DNA of 64,000 nt from Sneathiella aquimaris (GCF_026409565.1 NZ_CP112881.1:2983501-3047500); one strand, 5' to 3'; positions 52,413 to 62,188 are shown, counted from the first letter of the stretch. Notes: a model not told the origin generated them from the sequence alone. Numbers and translations: made by a program.

Positions 52413-53732
52413 TTAAAGCGTTTCCTGAAAGCGCACTGGTTGACCGGCTGACGATCCAAGCAATTGACCGTCGCGCATTACCTGCCGGCCCCGAATAATG
52501 GTCCCTACGGGCCATCCGGTAACGGTTTTTCCAGTAAACGGTGACCAGCCGCATTTTGAGGCAAGCCAGCTTTCTTCTATTTTCTGTTTTCGTTTTAAAT
52601 CAACCAGCGTGATGTCCCCATCAAAGCCGAGGGAAAGCCTGCCCTTTCCGGCGATACCATACACGCGGGCTGGCCCCGCCGACGTAAGGTCCATCAGATG
52701 CTGCAAGGACAGTTTGCCGTTGTTACAGTGATCGAGCATCAGAGGAAACAAAGTCTGCACCCCAGGCATACCAGACGGCGACTGAGGATAAGGTTTTGCT
52801 TTTTCCTCTTTGGTATGCGGAGCGTGATCCGATCCAATGACATCCACGACACCTTTTTGCAAGGCTTCCCAGAGGCCTAACCTGTGTGTCTCTTCCCGAA
52901 TTGGTGGGTTCATCTGCGCATAACTTCCCAATTCTTCATAACAATCCGGGGCCTGCAAAGTCAGATGCTGCGGGGTCACTTCAACGGTTGCGACATCCTT
53001 GTATTTGGCAAGCAGTGCCATTTCTTCTTTCGTTGTAATATGCAGAACGTGGATTCTGCGACCGGTTTCACGGGCAATCCGCAAAACCCGCTCTGTCGCC
53101 AGCCTTGCACATTCCACATCACGCCATACCGGGTGATTGACGGGCGTATCGACCGCAAGATGCTGGCGTGCCAGCAACCGGGGCTCATCCTCCGCATGAA
53201 TTGCCACGCGGCGAACACCATTTTCAAGGACTTTGCGAATATCTTCATCCCGGTCAACCAGAAGGCTTCCTGTAGAGGATCCCATAAACAACTTAACACC
53301 AGCAACGCCTTCCTGACGTTCCAGCGACGGTAGATTTGGAACATTTTCTGCGGCTGCACCGATGAAGAATGCAAAATCAGTCCACGCCTTTTCCCGGCCG
53401 CGTCTTACTTTGTCGGCCATATCCTGGGCTGTCAACGTCAAGGGTTTGGTGTTTGGCATTTCAAAAATTGCGGTAACACCGCCCATGGCTGCAGCGGCCG
53501 TACCGGTCGCCAGATCTTCTTTATGCTCCAATCCTGGCTCGCGAAAATGAACCTGACTATCAATAACACCTGGAAACACATGCAGTCCGGATGCATCTAC
53601 TTCCTCGCTGGCCGACCAGTTGGATAAAGATCCGATTGCAACGATTTTCTCGTTTTCAATCGCAATATCTGCTTGTTCAATTCCGCGAGCAGAGACAACG
53701 GTTCCGTTTTTGATCAATAGATCGGCACGCAT
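52413..53732 (-). CDS. pyrC: Dihydroorotase-type amidohydrolase (pyrC class I)
   Basis: 439 aa. Metal ligands in FPGVIDSQVHFREPGLEHKE, carbamylated lysine probably in GVAGVKLFMGSS, later histidines in IHAEDE and VLHITTKEE, and the metal aspartate in VIGSDHAPHTKEEK. It interconverts carbamoyl aspartate and dihydroorotate in pyrimidine synthesis. A related hydantoinase or allantoinase is the alternative, but NPPIREE favours dihydroorotase. No pyrB is adjacent. Confidence 0.88.
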   Translation of the reverse strand: MRADLLIKNGTVVSARGIEQADIAIENEKIVAIGSLSNWSASEEVDASGLHVFPGVIDSQVHFREPGLEHKEDLATGTAAAAMGGVTAIFEMPNTKPLTLTAQDMADKVRRGREKAWTDFAFFIGAAAENVPNLPSLERQEGVAGVKLFMGSSTGSLLVDRDEDIRKVLENGVRRVAIHAEDEPRLLARQHLAVDTPVNHPVWRDVECARLATERVLRIARETGRRIHVLHITTKEEMALLAKYKDVATVEVTPQHLTLQAPDCYEELGSYAQMNPPIREETHRLGLWEALQKGVVDVIGSDHAPHTKEEKAKPYPQSPSGMPGVQTLFPLMLDHCNNGKLSLQHLMDLTSAGPARVYGIAGKGRLSLGFDGDITLVDLKRKQKIEESWLASKCGWSPFTGKTVTGWPVGTIIRGRQVMRDGQLLGSSAGQPVRFQETL

Positions 53733-53865
53733 GTGTTTAGCCTTTCAATTTAGAATGCCCTTTATTACCCCCACCGTCACAAAATGCCAACCCCCCAGCC
53801 CTTGCATACTGAATAAGGGATGGTAGGATACCCACGCCCTGCATTTCAAAAAAAGAAGCTGTATT

Positions 53866-54765
53866 ATGTCTGTCGCATCCATTGCAAAACTTGAAAACCG
53901 TTGCCTGTTGTCTCTCGCTGGAGAGGACGCTTTTGCGTTTCTGCAAAACCTTGTGACCAATGATCTAACGCTTTTGGAAAAAGCACAGGCTATTTATTCA
54001 GCGCTCCTAACACCGCAGGGTAAATTCCTGCACGATTTTATCATCAGCAAGAAAGAAGATGCCCTTTATCTGGATTGCCCGGCAAGCCGCAAAGATGATT
54101 TAATCAAACGGCTGACGATGTATAAACTTCGGGCAAAGGTCGACATTCAGGATGTCACGGCTGACTTTCACCTTTATGCACTATTTGGAGATACTGCACA
54201 GGCTTTGGCAACATCCTACCATGATCACCAGGGCGCACAGGAGGATAAGAGCAGCCTCCTTTTTGCGGATCCCCGGCTACAGCAACTGGGCTATCGTTTC
54301 TATTGCCCGGTCACAGCGGCACAACCCGACTTTTTTTCAAGCGCCGCGCTTGTCCCCTTTGACGACTATACGAAATTCAGATTGGCCCTTGGTGTGCCTG
54401 AGGGCGGCAGCGACATCGAACCTGAGAAAAATTTCCTGTTGGAAATTAACTTTGAAGAGCTAAACGGGGTCAGCTTCTCAAAAGGGTGTTATGTGGGACA
54501 GGAACTGACAGCCAGAACCAAGCACAGAGCAAAAATTCGCAAGCGCCTGTTTCAGTTTACAAGCGATGAGAATATTTCTGTCGGCGACGTTTTCAAAGTG
54601 GACGGTAAGGAAGCCGCCACTGTTTTATCCTTCACCGCCCCCTTTGGTCTTGCCCTTACACGACTGGATGCGTGGGAAAAAATTGAACAAGGTGCCCCCG
54701 TTAGCCCGGAGAATATTGCAATTAGCAAGCCGGCTTATGTTCATCTGCCGGAACATTCTGAGTAA
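53866..54765 (+). CDS. ygfZ: YgfZ/GcvT-like folate-binding protein
   Basis: 299 aa. The signature KGCYVGQELTARTKHRAKIR is present at about residue 205, and the folate-fold N-terminus reads LSLAGEDAFAFLQNLVTNDL. YgfZ supports iron-sulfur cluster enzymes and requires tetrahydrofolate. AAGAAG precedes the start. It is divergent from the dihydroorotase and precedes tag by 76 bp. Confidence 0.93.
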   Translation: MSVASIAKLENRCLLSLAGEDAFAFLQNLVTNDLTLLEKAQAIYSALLTPQGKFLHDFIISKKEDALYLDCPASRKDDLIKRLTMYKLRAKVDIQDVTADFHLYALFGDTAQALATSYHDHQGAQEDKSSLLFADPRLQQLGYRFYCPVTAAQPDFFSSAALVPFDDYTKFRLALGVPEGGSDIEPEKNFLLEINFEELNGVSFSKGCYVGQELTARTKHRAKIRKRLFQFTSDENISVGDVFKVDGKEAATVLSFTAPFGLALTRLDAWEKIEQGAPVSPENIAISKPAYVHLPEHSE

Positions 54766-54841
54766 ATATTGTTTGCGAAACACAAAAATTAACGATAATT
54801 ATTTGCTGAGAACAAAAAAAGAACATGAGGATTAATCCGTA

Positions 54842-55441
54842 ATGCTTGGCGATGTAAACGTAGATGCGAACGGAATTCGGCGCTGTAAATGGTGTGGGGA
54901 TGACCCACTTTACCAAGCCTATCACGACACCGAATGGGGCGTCCCGGTATGGGATAGCCGTGCTCTTTTTGAAAAACTCATTCTGGATGGTTTTCAGGCC
55001 GGTCTATCCTGGATCACCATTTTAAAGAAACGGGACAATTTCATTGCTGCCTTCGATGGATTTAATCCCGAAATCATCGCCCGCTACACGCCGGAAAAAA
55101 TTGAAAGCCTGATGCAGGACAAGGGCATTGTAAGAAACAAGGCCAAGATTCTGGGAACAATCACAGGGGCGCAGCTTTTTCTGGAGATAGAAGAAAAAGA
55201 AGACGGTTTTTCAAACCTCCTTTGGAATTACCTTGATGGTGTTCCCCTCCAAAACAGCTGGACCAATATGGCAGAGGTGCCGGCTCAGACCGCGCTTAGC
55301 CAGCGCATTTCAAAAGATCTTAAGAAACGTGGGTTCAAATTTGTCGGACCGACAATCGTGTATGCCTTTATGCAGGCAGTGGGAATGATAAACGACCATC
55401 AGGTTGATTGCTTTCGCCATACCGAAGTCAAACCAGAGTAG
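54842..55441 (+). CDS. tag: DNA-3-methyladenine glycosylase I Tag
   Basis: 199 aa. Zinc-binding cysteine near CKWCGDDPLYQAYHDTEWG, the QAGLSW motif in LILDGFQAGLSWITILKKRD, and C-terminal NDHQVDCFRH that completes the zinc site. E. coli Tag has Glu38 just before QAGLSW; here it is Asp, a conservative change I recall in other alphaproteobacteria. It removes 3-methyladenine from DNA. Confidence 0.95.
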   Translation: MLGDVNVDANGIRRCKWCGDDPLYQAYHDTEWGVPVWDSRALFEKLILDGFQAGLSWITILKKRDNFIAAFDGFNPEIIARYTPEKIESLMQDKGIVRNKAKILGTITGAQLFLEIEEKEDGFSNLLWNYLDGVPLQNSWTNMAEVPAQTALSQRISKDLKKRGFKFVGPTIVYAFMQAVGMINDHQVDCFRHTEVKPE

Positions 55442-55453
55442 AGGAGAGTTTTA

Positions 55454-55642
55454 ATGAGCCGTCATGAACGCTTGTCTTTTACACTTTGCCAGCACTACCA
55501 GAATAAATACGGACCGGATGTTTTGGAAAGGCTGGAACAGGACGCTTCGTTTTGCGAAACTCAAAATGATCTGAGACGGCGAAATTTGTTGCTTCGGGTA
55601 CGCGACCAGATCCTGCTTGAGGAAGCAACCATTTCCCCGTAG
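55454..55642 (+). CDS. Small hypothetical protein
   Basis: 62 aa, 13 bp after tag. AGGAGAG precedes the ATG. Sequence is mostly helical (LSFTLCQHYQNKYG, VLERLEQDASF, RRRNLLLRVRDQILLEEA). I recognise no family. Position between tag and the DUF1491 gene suggests co-transcription. Confidence 0.7.
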   Translation: MSRHERLSFTLCQHYQNKYGPDVLERLEQDASFCETQNDLRRRNLLLRVRDQILLEEATISP

Positions 55643-55681
55643 GGTCTGCCGGATTTACAGAATGATCGGACAGGAGATCTT

Positions 55682-56023
55682 ATGGAACCGCGACTGAAAG
55701 CTGAGATTTGGATAAAAGCGCATATTCGTAAATGCAGTTTTCTAAACATCCCTGTTTTTGTGACCAGACGCGGAGATGAAACAGCTGGATCCGCGCTCAT
55801 AAAAGTAAATCGACTGAACAATCAATGTATGGTCTTAACCCCAACAACCAACTTTGAAGATGGCTCTCGCAAATGGCTACAGGGAACCGGTGCCAACTGG
55901 GTCGATGAAGAAACCGCCGATCGCTATATTGAAAAACAAATCAATTTCGACAGGGATTTATGGGTTTTGGAAATTGAAGATACCGAGGGCCGTCACTTTC
56001 TGGATGAAAAAGTAGAAAGTTAG
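55682..56023 (+). CDS. DUF1491 family protein
   Basis: 113 aa. RLKAEIWIKAHIRKCSFLNI, VFVTRRGDETAGSALIKVN and DRDLWVLEIEDTEGRHFLD match the family, found mainly in alphaproteobacteria with no known function. GGAG precedes the start. Overlaps the convergent glycosyltransferase by 4 bp. Confidence 0.9.
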   Translation: MEPRLKAEIWIKAHIRKCSFLNIPVFVTRRGDETAGSALIKVNRLNNQCMVLTPTTNFEDGSRKWLQGTGANWVDEETADRYIEKQINFDRDLWVLEIEDTEGRHFLDEKVES

Positions 56024-57618
56024 CGGGCAAAATGGGTTAAACGCTCGGCTAACGCATCGTCCAGCTTTTCAATGTCTTTTAACAAACCCCGATACCAGTT
56101 TTCACGCTCGGTCAGATGCAGGGAAAGCAGTCTGTTCTTCCGCACATACTGCACGCCGTTTTTCTGAAGTCTCTGCCGTTTTTCAGTATTGTTTAATAGC
56201 TCCGCGACAGCCTCCCCAAACGCCTCGTCCTGATGACAGATGATCGAAAATTCACCCTCTGGGTCACATGCAGGATAGACCACTGCACTTGCGATTGGCA
56301 CCGCGCCATGCCCCGCAGCTTCGACAAATTTCAAGTCAGACTTCATCCGGTTAAAGGTCGTGTCCTGCAAGGGAATGAGCACAATATCCGCCTGTCTTAA
56401 ATGAGACTTGTAAAGATCATAATGACAAAGTGGTGTGAACGTCTTCTGATCTGTCTCCAGAGCTTCATAAAACTCTCTGTCCATCACAACATCGACCCAA
56501 TAGGATGCCTTCGCCTCTGATAGTGCCTTGTTAAGCGATGGCATGATTGGCCGCCAATCATCCCCGCGGTTGATCGCACCAAAGAACAGCCGAACCGGCG
56601 CTTCACTGGACTTCTGGTGTTCAGAAGGTAACCGATCCAATTGGTTTGCAAATATCTTAACAGTCGGATTAAACTCTCGAAAATACTTGGCGAGTTCGGG
56701 CGTGGTTGTCTGAACAGCATGCACTCCCCGAAACGAGAGATATCCATTTTTTTCGATTTCCGGCCACAGAGAAGGGTAATCGTCAAATTCAGTTATGATA
56801 AGATACCCCGCTTCGCGCATCTTTTGTATCTCAGCCAATGCAGGCTCGATTTTCAAAATGGGCCGGTGGAGAAGAATGATTTTATCAACATTCGCTGGTT
56901 GCGGCTTCAAAACAACCTGCCTAGACGCATGACAAGTCACCCCCGGCAATGACGCCATCGCGCGCAGCGGCTCATTTATACGGACATCGTTGACCCCGCC
57001 CACAGGTTTGAGAACCTTCGCCTGAATTTGCAAGCGGGAAACAGGGTTTGGTGTAAGGCGATATAAAAAAAACGGAGCACAAAGCAGTTTTTTCATCTGA
57101 GGGGAAAGCCCGCTCTGGATCGCATAACCATCCATCCACGCTCCAAATTCCTGGACCGAGCTGCGCGATATCCGGGTCTGGTCAACAAAAAAACCACTGT
57201 CCCCCAACCCATCCAAAATGTTCTTTTTCGTATGGGCCCATTGTTTTTCAAGGGCGGTCGATTCCCATTTTTGGCCCGGCAGCAATTTGAAAAACAGAGG
57301 GTTTTTTATTTCCAGAATACAGACGCCTGATCCTGAAATAACAGTTTTTGCATGCTTCAATATACCCTTTAAACTCTGTGTTTGTGCCGAGCAGCCGAGG
57401 AAAAGAAGGCTTTCGAAGGAGTGAGTAGGATCGTCATTCAAGGCCGCCGGGTCAGGTGTACATGTCACGTTACCAACTGGGTTGATCGACCTGTATTCCT
57501 GTGCGAGCAGTTCTGCTCCCGTGCCGACAATCCCTACAGATAAGGCGTTATGAGGCAAAAACCTTAAACAGTTTTCCGCACGGGCTGTTGCTTTGACGCC
57601 TTGCTTCTGCAAATTCAT
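56020..57618 (-). CDS. Two-domain methyltransferase-like/glycosyltransferase
   Basis: 532 aa. Residues about 20-200 look like a SAM-methyltransferase remnant (LSVGIVGTGAELLAQEY, LLFLGCSAQTQSLKGILKH, VCILEIKNPL). Residues about 240-525 look like a GT-B glycosyltransferase: VDKIILLHRPILKIEPALAE, EFDDYPSLWP, VHAVQTTTPELAKYFREFNP, LKFVEAAGHGAVPIAS. A glycan or protein-sugar transfer role is likely; whether it touches flagellin is unknown. No partner genes flank it. Confidence 0.8.
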   Translation of the reverse strand: MNLQKQGVKATARAENCLRFLPHNALSVGIVGTGAELLAQEYRSINPVGNVTCTPDPAALNDDPTHSFESLLFLGCSAQTQSLKGILKHAKTVISGSGVCILEIKNPLFFKLLPGQKWESTALEKQWAHTKKNILDGLGDSGFFVDQTRISRSSVQEFGAWMDGYAIQSGLSPQMKKLLCAPFFLYRLTPNPVSRLQIQAKVLKPVGGVNDVRINEPLRAMASLPGVTCHASRQVVLKPQPANVDKIILLHRPILKIEPALAEIQKMREAGYLIITEFDDYPSLWPEIEKNGYLSFRGVHAVQTTTPELAKYFREFNPTVKIFANQLDRLPSEHQKSSEAPVRLFFGAINRGDDWRPIMPSLNKALSEAKASYWVDVVMDREFYEALETDQKTFTPLCHYDLYKSHLRQADIVLIPLQDTTFNRMKSDLKFVEAAGHGAVPIASAVVYPACDPEGEFSIICHQDEAFGEAVAELLNNTEKRQRLQKNGVQYVRKNRLLSLHLTERENWYRGLLKDIEKLDDALAERLTHFAR

Positions 57619-57740
57619 TAATTGTGAAATTTCCCTACTTTTTCTGAATAAACGATATTATGCACTGTCAGAGAAGTCGCAAGTATTCTATCTTGCTTGC
57701 GAGTAAAATTTTGACCGAAAACTTCAAGCACAGAAGAATT

Positions 57741-58535
57741 ATGCAACAGTATCTGGACCTTCTTAAAACCGTAAAAGAAACTGGAACCTACAAATCCGAT
57801 AGGACCGGTGTCGGTACCTATAGTATTTTTGGTCACCAAATGCGCTTTGATCTGAGTGAAACATTCCCTTTGCTGACGACCAAGCGGCTGCATTTAAAAT
57901 CAATCATCCACGAATTACTTTGGTTTTTAGCAGGCGATACCAACATAAAGTATCTGAACGATAATGGTGTTCGCATCTGGAATGAATGGGCCGATGAAAA
58001 TGGGGACCTAGGGCCCGTTTACGGATCACAGTGGCGATCCTGGCCCGGACCAAACGGGACGACGATTGACCAGATAAGCAACCTGTTAGTGCAACTTCAA
58101 ACCAACCCTGATTCCCGGCGCCATATTGTGTCCGCCTGGAACCCGGCAGAAGTTGAAAACATGGCATTGCCGCCCTGTCATTGCCTGTTTCAATTTTACG
58201 TGGCCGACGGAAAACTCTCTTGCCAGCTTTATCAGCGCAGTGCAGATGTCTTTTTGGGGGTGCCCTTCAATATTGCATCTTACGCATTGCTCACACGCAT
58301 GATTGCACAGGTTTGTGGATTAAAGGCTGGTGAATTTGTTCACAGTTTTGGCGACACCCACCTCTATGCCAACCACGTTGATCAAGCAGAACAGCAACTA
58401 TCGAGGAAACCCGGTCCCCTTCCAACGTTGCATATCAATCCGGACGTGAAAGATCTGTTTTCGTTCACATTCGACGATTTTGAAGTGCGTGATTATATTG
58501 CAGAGCCGAACATTCCGGCGCCAATCGCGGTTTAA
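57741..58535 (+). CDS. thyA: Thymidylate synthase ThyA
   Basis: 264 aa from ATG at 57741, which equals E. coli ThyA; the frame opens at 57660 without conservation. [20 protein letters not shown], catalytic cysteine in [14 protein letters not shown], and [20 protein letters not shown], ending with the C-terminal AV that closes the active site. It makes dTMP from dUMP using methylene-THF. folA follows 15 bp later to recycle dihydrofolate. Confidence 0.97.
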   Translation: MQQYLDLLKTVKETGTYKSDRTGVGTYSIFGHQMRFDLSETFPLLTTKRLHLKSIIHELLWFLAGDTNIKYLNDNGVRIWNEWADENGDLGPVYGSQWRSWPGPNGTTIDQISNLLVQLQTNPDSRRHIVSAWNPAEVENMALPPCHCLFQFYVADGKLSCQLYQRSADVFLGVPFNIASYALLTRMIAQVCGLKAGEFVHSFGDTHLYANHVDQAEQQLSRKPGPLPTLHINPDVKDLFSFTFDDFEVRDYIAEPNIPAPIAV

Positions 58536-58550
58536 CAGCAGGGTATCCCG

Positions 58551-59066
58551 ATGATTATTAGTGCTGTTCTGGCAGTTTCGGAAAACAACGTAATCGGATC
58601 TGACAATTCCCTTCCGTGGCGTCTATCCAATGATCTTAAATGGTTCAAAAGCAAGACACTTGGAAAGCCAATGATCATGGGCCGTAAAACATTTGAATCG
58701 CTTCCCGGTCTTCTTCCCGGAAGAACCAGCATTATCCTGACCCGTGACACCGATTATTCAGTGGACGGCGCTATTGTTGCCCATGACATGGATCAAGCCC
58801 TCACACTTGCCGAACAAGATGCAAAGAAAAAGGGGGGGGATGAGATCACAATCGTTGGTGGCGGTGAAATTTACAAACTTTTTGCCGACAGGATCGACCG
58901 CTACTATCTGACGCTCGTCCATACAAACATAACCGGCGACACTTACTTTTCTCCCTTAAACGAACAGGATTGGCAAACGATCTTTTCTGAATTTCATGTA
59001 AAGTCAGAAAAAAATGATCACGACCATACGTTTTTCATAAAAGAGCGCCGTTTACAGCCCATTTGA
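58551..59066 (+). CDS. folA: Dihydrofolate reductase
   Basis: 171 aa. ISAVLAVSENNVIGSDNSLP, PWRLSNDLKWFKSKTLGKPM, MGRKTFESLPGLLPGRTSII, IVGGGEIYKLF are DHFR motifs; the active-site acidic residue is Asp in SNDLKWF. It regenerates tetrahydrofolate after ThyA. Directly follows thyA and should be co-transcribed. Confidence 0.96.
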   Translation: MIISAVLAVSENNVIGSDNSLPWRLSNDLKWFKSKTLGKPMIMGRKTFESLPGLLPGRTSIILTRDTDYSVDGAIVAHDMDQALTLAEQDAKKKGGDEITIVGGGEIYKLFADRIDRYYLTLVHTNITGDTYFSPLNEQDWQTIFSEFHVKSEKNDHDHTFFIKERRLQPI

Positions 59067-59119
59067 AATTTCCAAACTGCCCCCTTTCAATCTGTCGAGC
59101 AAGTATCTATATTACGCTT

Positions 59120-59407
59120 GTTGGGTAACCAACTATGGCGATAAACGTTGCGTGGAATAAACGTTGCGGACCCGGGGGCGGTACCCGGCGCCTCCACCAG
59201 AAAAACAGGGGAAAAAAGTTCTGTTTTTCTGCTGGGGGCGAAATAGGTTCGACGCGCGCAGTAAAGATGTAATTTTCGCTCGGCATGATACCACCGTTAC
59301 CGGGGTCAATTTTACAAATGCTAACGATAACAACGAAGCATTTGCCGTAGCCGCCTAACAGCCGCTACACGGGGTTCGGAGGGGCACCTGGCAACAGAAG
59401 CCCCTCC
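59120..59407 (+). ncRNA. ssrA: Two-piece, circularly permuted tmRNA
   Basis: The acceptor piece comes first and ends in CGCCTCCACCA at 59199. A hairpin spacer AGAAAAACAG/CTGTTTTTCT (59199-59231) follows, then the coding piece begins GGGGGCGAAATAGGTTCGAC at 59234. GGGGGCG at its 5' end pairs fully with CGCCTCC of the acceptor end, so the two join as a tRNA-like acceptor stem. This order is the alphaproteobacterial permuted type. The tag frame at 59320-59358 reads ANDNNEAFAVAA. A GGAGGGGC/GCCCCTCC hairpin ends the coding piece near 59407. The 5' limit is estimated from a TATATT near 59108. sspB follows. Confidence 0.93.
59141..59168 (+). repeat. 12-bp direct repeat in tmRNA acceptor piece
   Basis: ATAAACGTTGCG occurs at 59141-59152 and again at 59157-59168, four bases apart, near the 5' end of the tmRNA acceptor piece. 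It may reflect a local duplication of a stem of the acceptor RNA. Confidence 0.65.
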
Positions 59408-59482
59408 ACTTGATTGAGAAGAACATACCGCAACTGCGCCGAAACGCAGGTGACACGAGAAAGCTGGAGTAAGGTTGGCGTG

Positions 59483-59971
59483 ATGGACGGCGAAATAAAT
59501 TATAATCAACTGGTTGAAAAAGCGCTGATGGAAGTTGTCAGGGAATCCCTTCGCTGTGCAGCCAAGGACGGACTGGTTGGTCAACAACATTTTTACATTA
59601 CCTTCAAAACAAATTATCCCGGTATTAACCTGCCCGCACATTTACAGGAACGATATCAGGACGAAATGACAATTGTTCTTCAGCACCAATTCTGGAACCT
59701 GACCGTTGAACAGAATAAATTCAGTCTTGAATTAAGCTTCAACCATCAGAGGGAACTCCTTGAAATTCCGTTTGACGCAGTAACAGCGTTTGCCGATCCG
59801 TCTGTACAATTCGGCCTGCAGTTTAACCTAGGGCCTGATGACACCCTTGAGACTGCGGACGCAACAGCGACACAGAATGATGAGGCGCTAGAAGATGTGT
59901 CTGCAAGTGACGAAAAAGAAGAACCAAAAGCGGGTGAAGTGATCACTCTGGACGCCTTTCGTAAAAAATAA
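59483..59971 (+). CDS. sspB: ClpXP adaptor SspB (alpha type)
   Basis: 162 aa from ATG at 59483; the open frame from 59414 runs over the tmRNA end and is not conserved there. The folded domain is about 1-120 (YNQLVEKALMEVVRESLRCA, QHFYITFKTNYPGINLPAHL, LELSFNHQRELLEIPFDAVT, AFADPSVQFGLQF). An acidic linker precedes the short C-terminal ClpX-binding tail ITLDAFRKK. SspB brings ssrA-tagged proteins to ClpXP. It lies directly behind ssrA. Confidence 0.95.
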   Translation: MDGEINYNQLVEKALMEVVRESLRCAAKDGLVGQQHFYITFKTNYPGINLPAHLQERYQDEMTIVLQHQFWNLTVEQNKFSLELSFNHQRELLEIPFDAVTAFADPSVQFGLQFNLGPDDTLETADATATQNDEALEDVSASDEKEEPKAGEVITLDAFRKK

Positions 59972-60057
59972 CAAAAGACGTTGAAGGCCATTTGTCGTTT
60001 TCAACTGCTTGCGAAACCCAATTAATTTCCAAAACAGTTACGCCAGGATGAAAAGAG

Positions 60058-61671
60058 ATGCCAGAATTTCAATATCAGGAAATGTTCCAGCTCGGTGAAA
60101 GTGCGACTCCTTACCGCAAACTCACGGATGACTTCGTTTCCACAATCGATGTGGACGGCAAGCAAGTTCTCAAGATCGAGCCTGAAGCACTTGAACTTCT
60201 ATGCGCCGAGGCAATCCGGGATTCTTCTCATCTTCTTCGTCCTGCTCATCTGGCCCAGCTTGCCAGCATTCTGGAAGATGACGAAGCGTCCGAAAATGAT
60301 AAATTTGTCGCCACAGAATTACTGAAAAATGCCAACATCGCAGCGGGAATGGTTCTGCCCAGTTGTCAGGATACAGGCACAGCGGTCATAATGGGCAAAA
60401 AAGGCCAGTATGTCTGGACCAGTGGCAATGACAAAGAAGCATTGTCAAAAGGCGTCTTCAAAACCTTTACCGAGACAAACCTTCGCTACTCTCAGCTTGC
60501 CCCGATCAGCATGTTTGACGAAAAAAATACCGGAACAAACCTTCCGGCACAGATCGATATTTACTCGACAGACAGCGATATTTATGAATTTTTGTTCATT
60601 GTTAAGGGCGGCGGATCTGCCAACAAGTCATTCCTCCATCAAGCCGTCCCAAGCGTTCTGTCCCCAGATCGGCTGCTCCCATTTATTGAAGAGAAAATAA
60701 CTGAATTGGGAACCGCGGCCTGTCCGCCCTACCACTTGGCCATTGTAATCGGCGGCACCTCTGCCGAAGATACAATGAAGACCGTGAAACTTGCCTCGAC
60801 CAAATATTATGACGAGCTTCCAACCACAGGAAACGAACTCGGCCGCGCCTATCGAGATGTCGAGATGGAAGCTGCTATCCACAAGATTTCCCAGAATATT
60901 GGTATTGGCGCTCAGTTTGGCGGAAAATACTTCTGCCATGATGTGCGGGTCATTCGCATGCCGCGTCATGGTGCAAGTGTCCCGATTGGAATTGGTGTTT
61001 CCTGTTCCGCAGACCGTCAGGTTAAAGGCAAGATTACTAAAGAAGGTGTTTTTCTTGAACAGCTGGAAACAGACCCGGCCAAATACCTGCCAGAGATCTC
61101 AAGCCAGCACTTGAACGAAAATGTTGTAAAAATAGACCTTAACCAACCGATGGATGAACTGCTGAAAACACTCAGCCAGCATCCTATCCGTACTCGCCTA
61201 AGTTTGACCGGTACGATTATCGTTGCACGCGATCTTGCACACCGGAAACTTCGGGAGAGATTGGAAGCCGGTGAAGATCTGCCACAGTATTTTAAAGACC
61301 ACATCATTTATTATGCAGGTCCTGCCAAAACGCCTAAAGGATATGCCTCCGGATCGTTTGGGCCAACAACCGCCGGTCGGATGGACGGGTATGTAGATCA
61401 GTTTATGTCCCATGGCGGCAGCATGATCATGCTGGCAAAAGGAAACAGAAGCAAAATGGTCGTTGATGCCTGCGCCAAACATGGTGGCTTCTATTTGGGC
61501 TCAATTGGTGGCCCAGCGGCCATTCTTGCGCAGAACAATATCAAAAAGGTTGAAGTTCAGGAATTTGAAGAACTTGGCATGGAAGCCATCTGGCGCATCG
61601 AAATCGAAGACTTTCCAGCCTTTATCGTAACCGATGACAAAGGCAACGACTTCTTTGCCCGAAAAAAATAA
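60058..61671 (+). CDS. fumA: Class I fumarate hydratase
   Basis: 537 aa. The fumarase class I alpha part (residues about 10-280) contains [18 protein letters not shown] with a cluster cysteine and [13 protein letters not shown]. The beta part (about 330-535) contains [20 protein letters not shown] and a further cysteine in [12 protein letters not shown]. It holds a [4Fe-4S] cluster and interconverts fumarate and malate. Stand-alone. GAAAAGAG precedes the start. Confidence 0.96.
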   Translation: MPEFQYQEMFQLGESATPYRKLTDDFVSTIDVDGKQVLKIEPEALELLCAEAIRDSSHLLRPAHLAQLASILEDDEASENDKFVATELLKNANIAAGMVLPSCQDTGTAVIMGKKGQYVWTSGNDKEALSKGVFKTFTETNLRYSQLAPISMFDEKNTGTNLPAQIDIYSTDSDIYEFLFIVKGGGSANKSFLHQAVPSVLSPDRLLPFIEEKITELGTAACPPYHLAIVIGGTSAEDTMKTVKLASTKYYDELPTTGNELGRAYRDVEMEAAIHKISQNIGIGAQFGGKYFCHDVRVIRMPRHGASVPIGIGVSCSADRQVKGKITKEGVFLEQLETDPAKYLPEISSQHLNENVVKIDLNQPMDELLKTLSQHPIRTRLSLTGTIIVARDLAHRKLRERLEAGEDLPQYFKDHIIYYAGPAKTPKGYASGSFGPTTAGRMDGYVDQFMSHGGSMIMLAKGNRSKMVVDACAKHGGFYLGSIGGPAAILAQNNIKKVEVQEFEELGMEAIWRIEIEDFPAFIVTDDKGNDFFARKK

Positions 61672-61687
61672 AGACAGCCAGCCTGAT

Positions 61688-61906
61688 ATGCCCGACGAAA
61701 TCATCAAAAGATCAGTCAGCATATCAGGCCATCGCACCAGCATTTCTGTCGAAAAAGAATTCTGGGATTTGTTCTGCCAGATGGCAGAAGATCAATCAAT
61801 CAGCATAAACACTCTGATTAGTCGTCTGGATGAGGAACGATCGGGGAACCTCTCCAGCGCCGTGAGGCTATATGTTTTGCGCAAACTCCTTGAAATGTCC
61901 GAATAA
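61688..61906 (+). CDS. Ribbon-helix-helix domain protein
   Basis: 72 aa from ATG at 61688, which avoids a 38-bp overlap with fumA; an ATG at 61634 is possible. KRSVSISGHRTSISVEKEFW and ISINTLISRLDEERSGNLSS then AVRLYVLRKL match the RHH_4 family. These bind DNA as dimers. It is followed 87 bp later by a DUF4169 gene; RHH_4 and DUF4169 genes commonly neighbour each other. Confidence 0.85.
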   Translation: MPDEIIKRSVSISGHRTSISVEKEFWDLFCQMAEDQSISINTLISRLDEERSGNLSSAVRLYVLRKLLEMSE

Positions 61907-61993
61907 TGTGACCTATTTGTGGCTTAGCTTGCATTTACCTAAAAAAATTCTAATGTTGAATGAGGGGTCGTTTCACACAAGGGTCAAATCGTA

Positions 61994-62188
61994 ATGGGTG
62001 ATGTTGTTAATCTGAATAAATTCAGAAAACAGAAAGCAAAAAAAGAGGAGGAAAAAGTCGCCTCTTCCAACAGGGTGCTCTTTGGGCGAACCAAGCATTC
62101 AAAAGAAATCGATAAAAAGAAGCAGGAAGCTTCCCGCAAAAAACTGGATGACCTGAAAATAGACCCGACAGAAACCGATAAATCTTAA
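61994..62188 (+). CDS. DUF4169 family small protein
   Basis: 64 aa. VVNLNKFRKQKAKKEEEKVA and NRVLFGRTKHSKEIDKKKQE are the DUF4169 pattern. Highly basic and charged; function unknown. GGTC-rich upstream. Same strand as the RHH gene. Confidence 0.85.
   Translation: MGDVVNLNKFRKQKAKKEEEKVASSNRVLFGRTKHSKEIDKKKQEASRKKLDDLKIDPTETDKS

Noticed and set aside
59133-59333. Open frames over ssrA
   Set aside because: They cross the tmRNA acceptor piece and hairpins; the RNA pairing explains the region.
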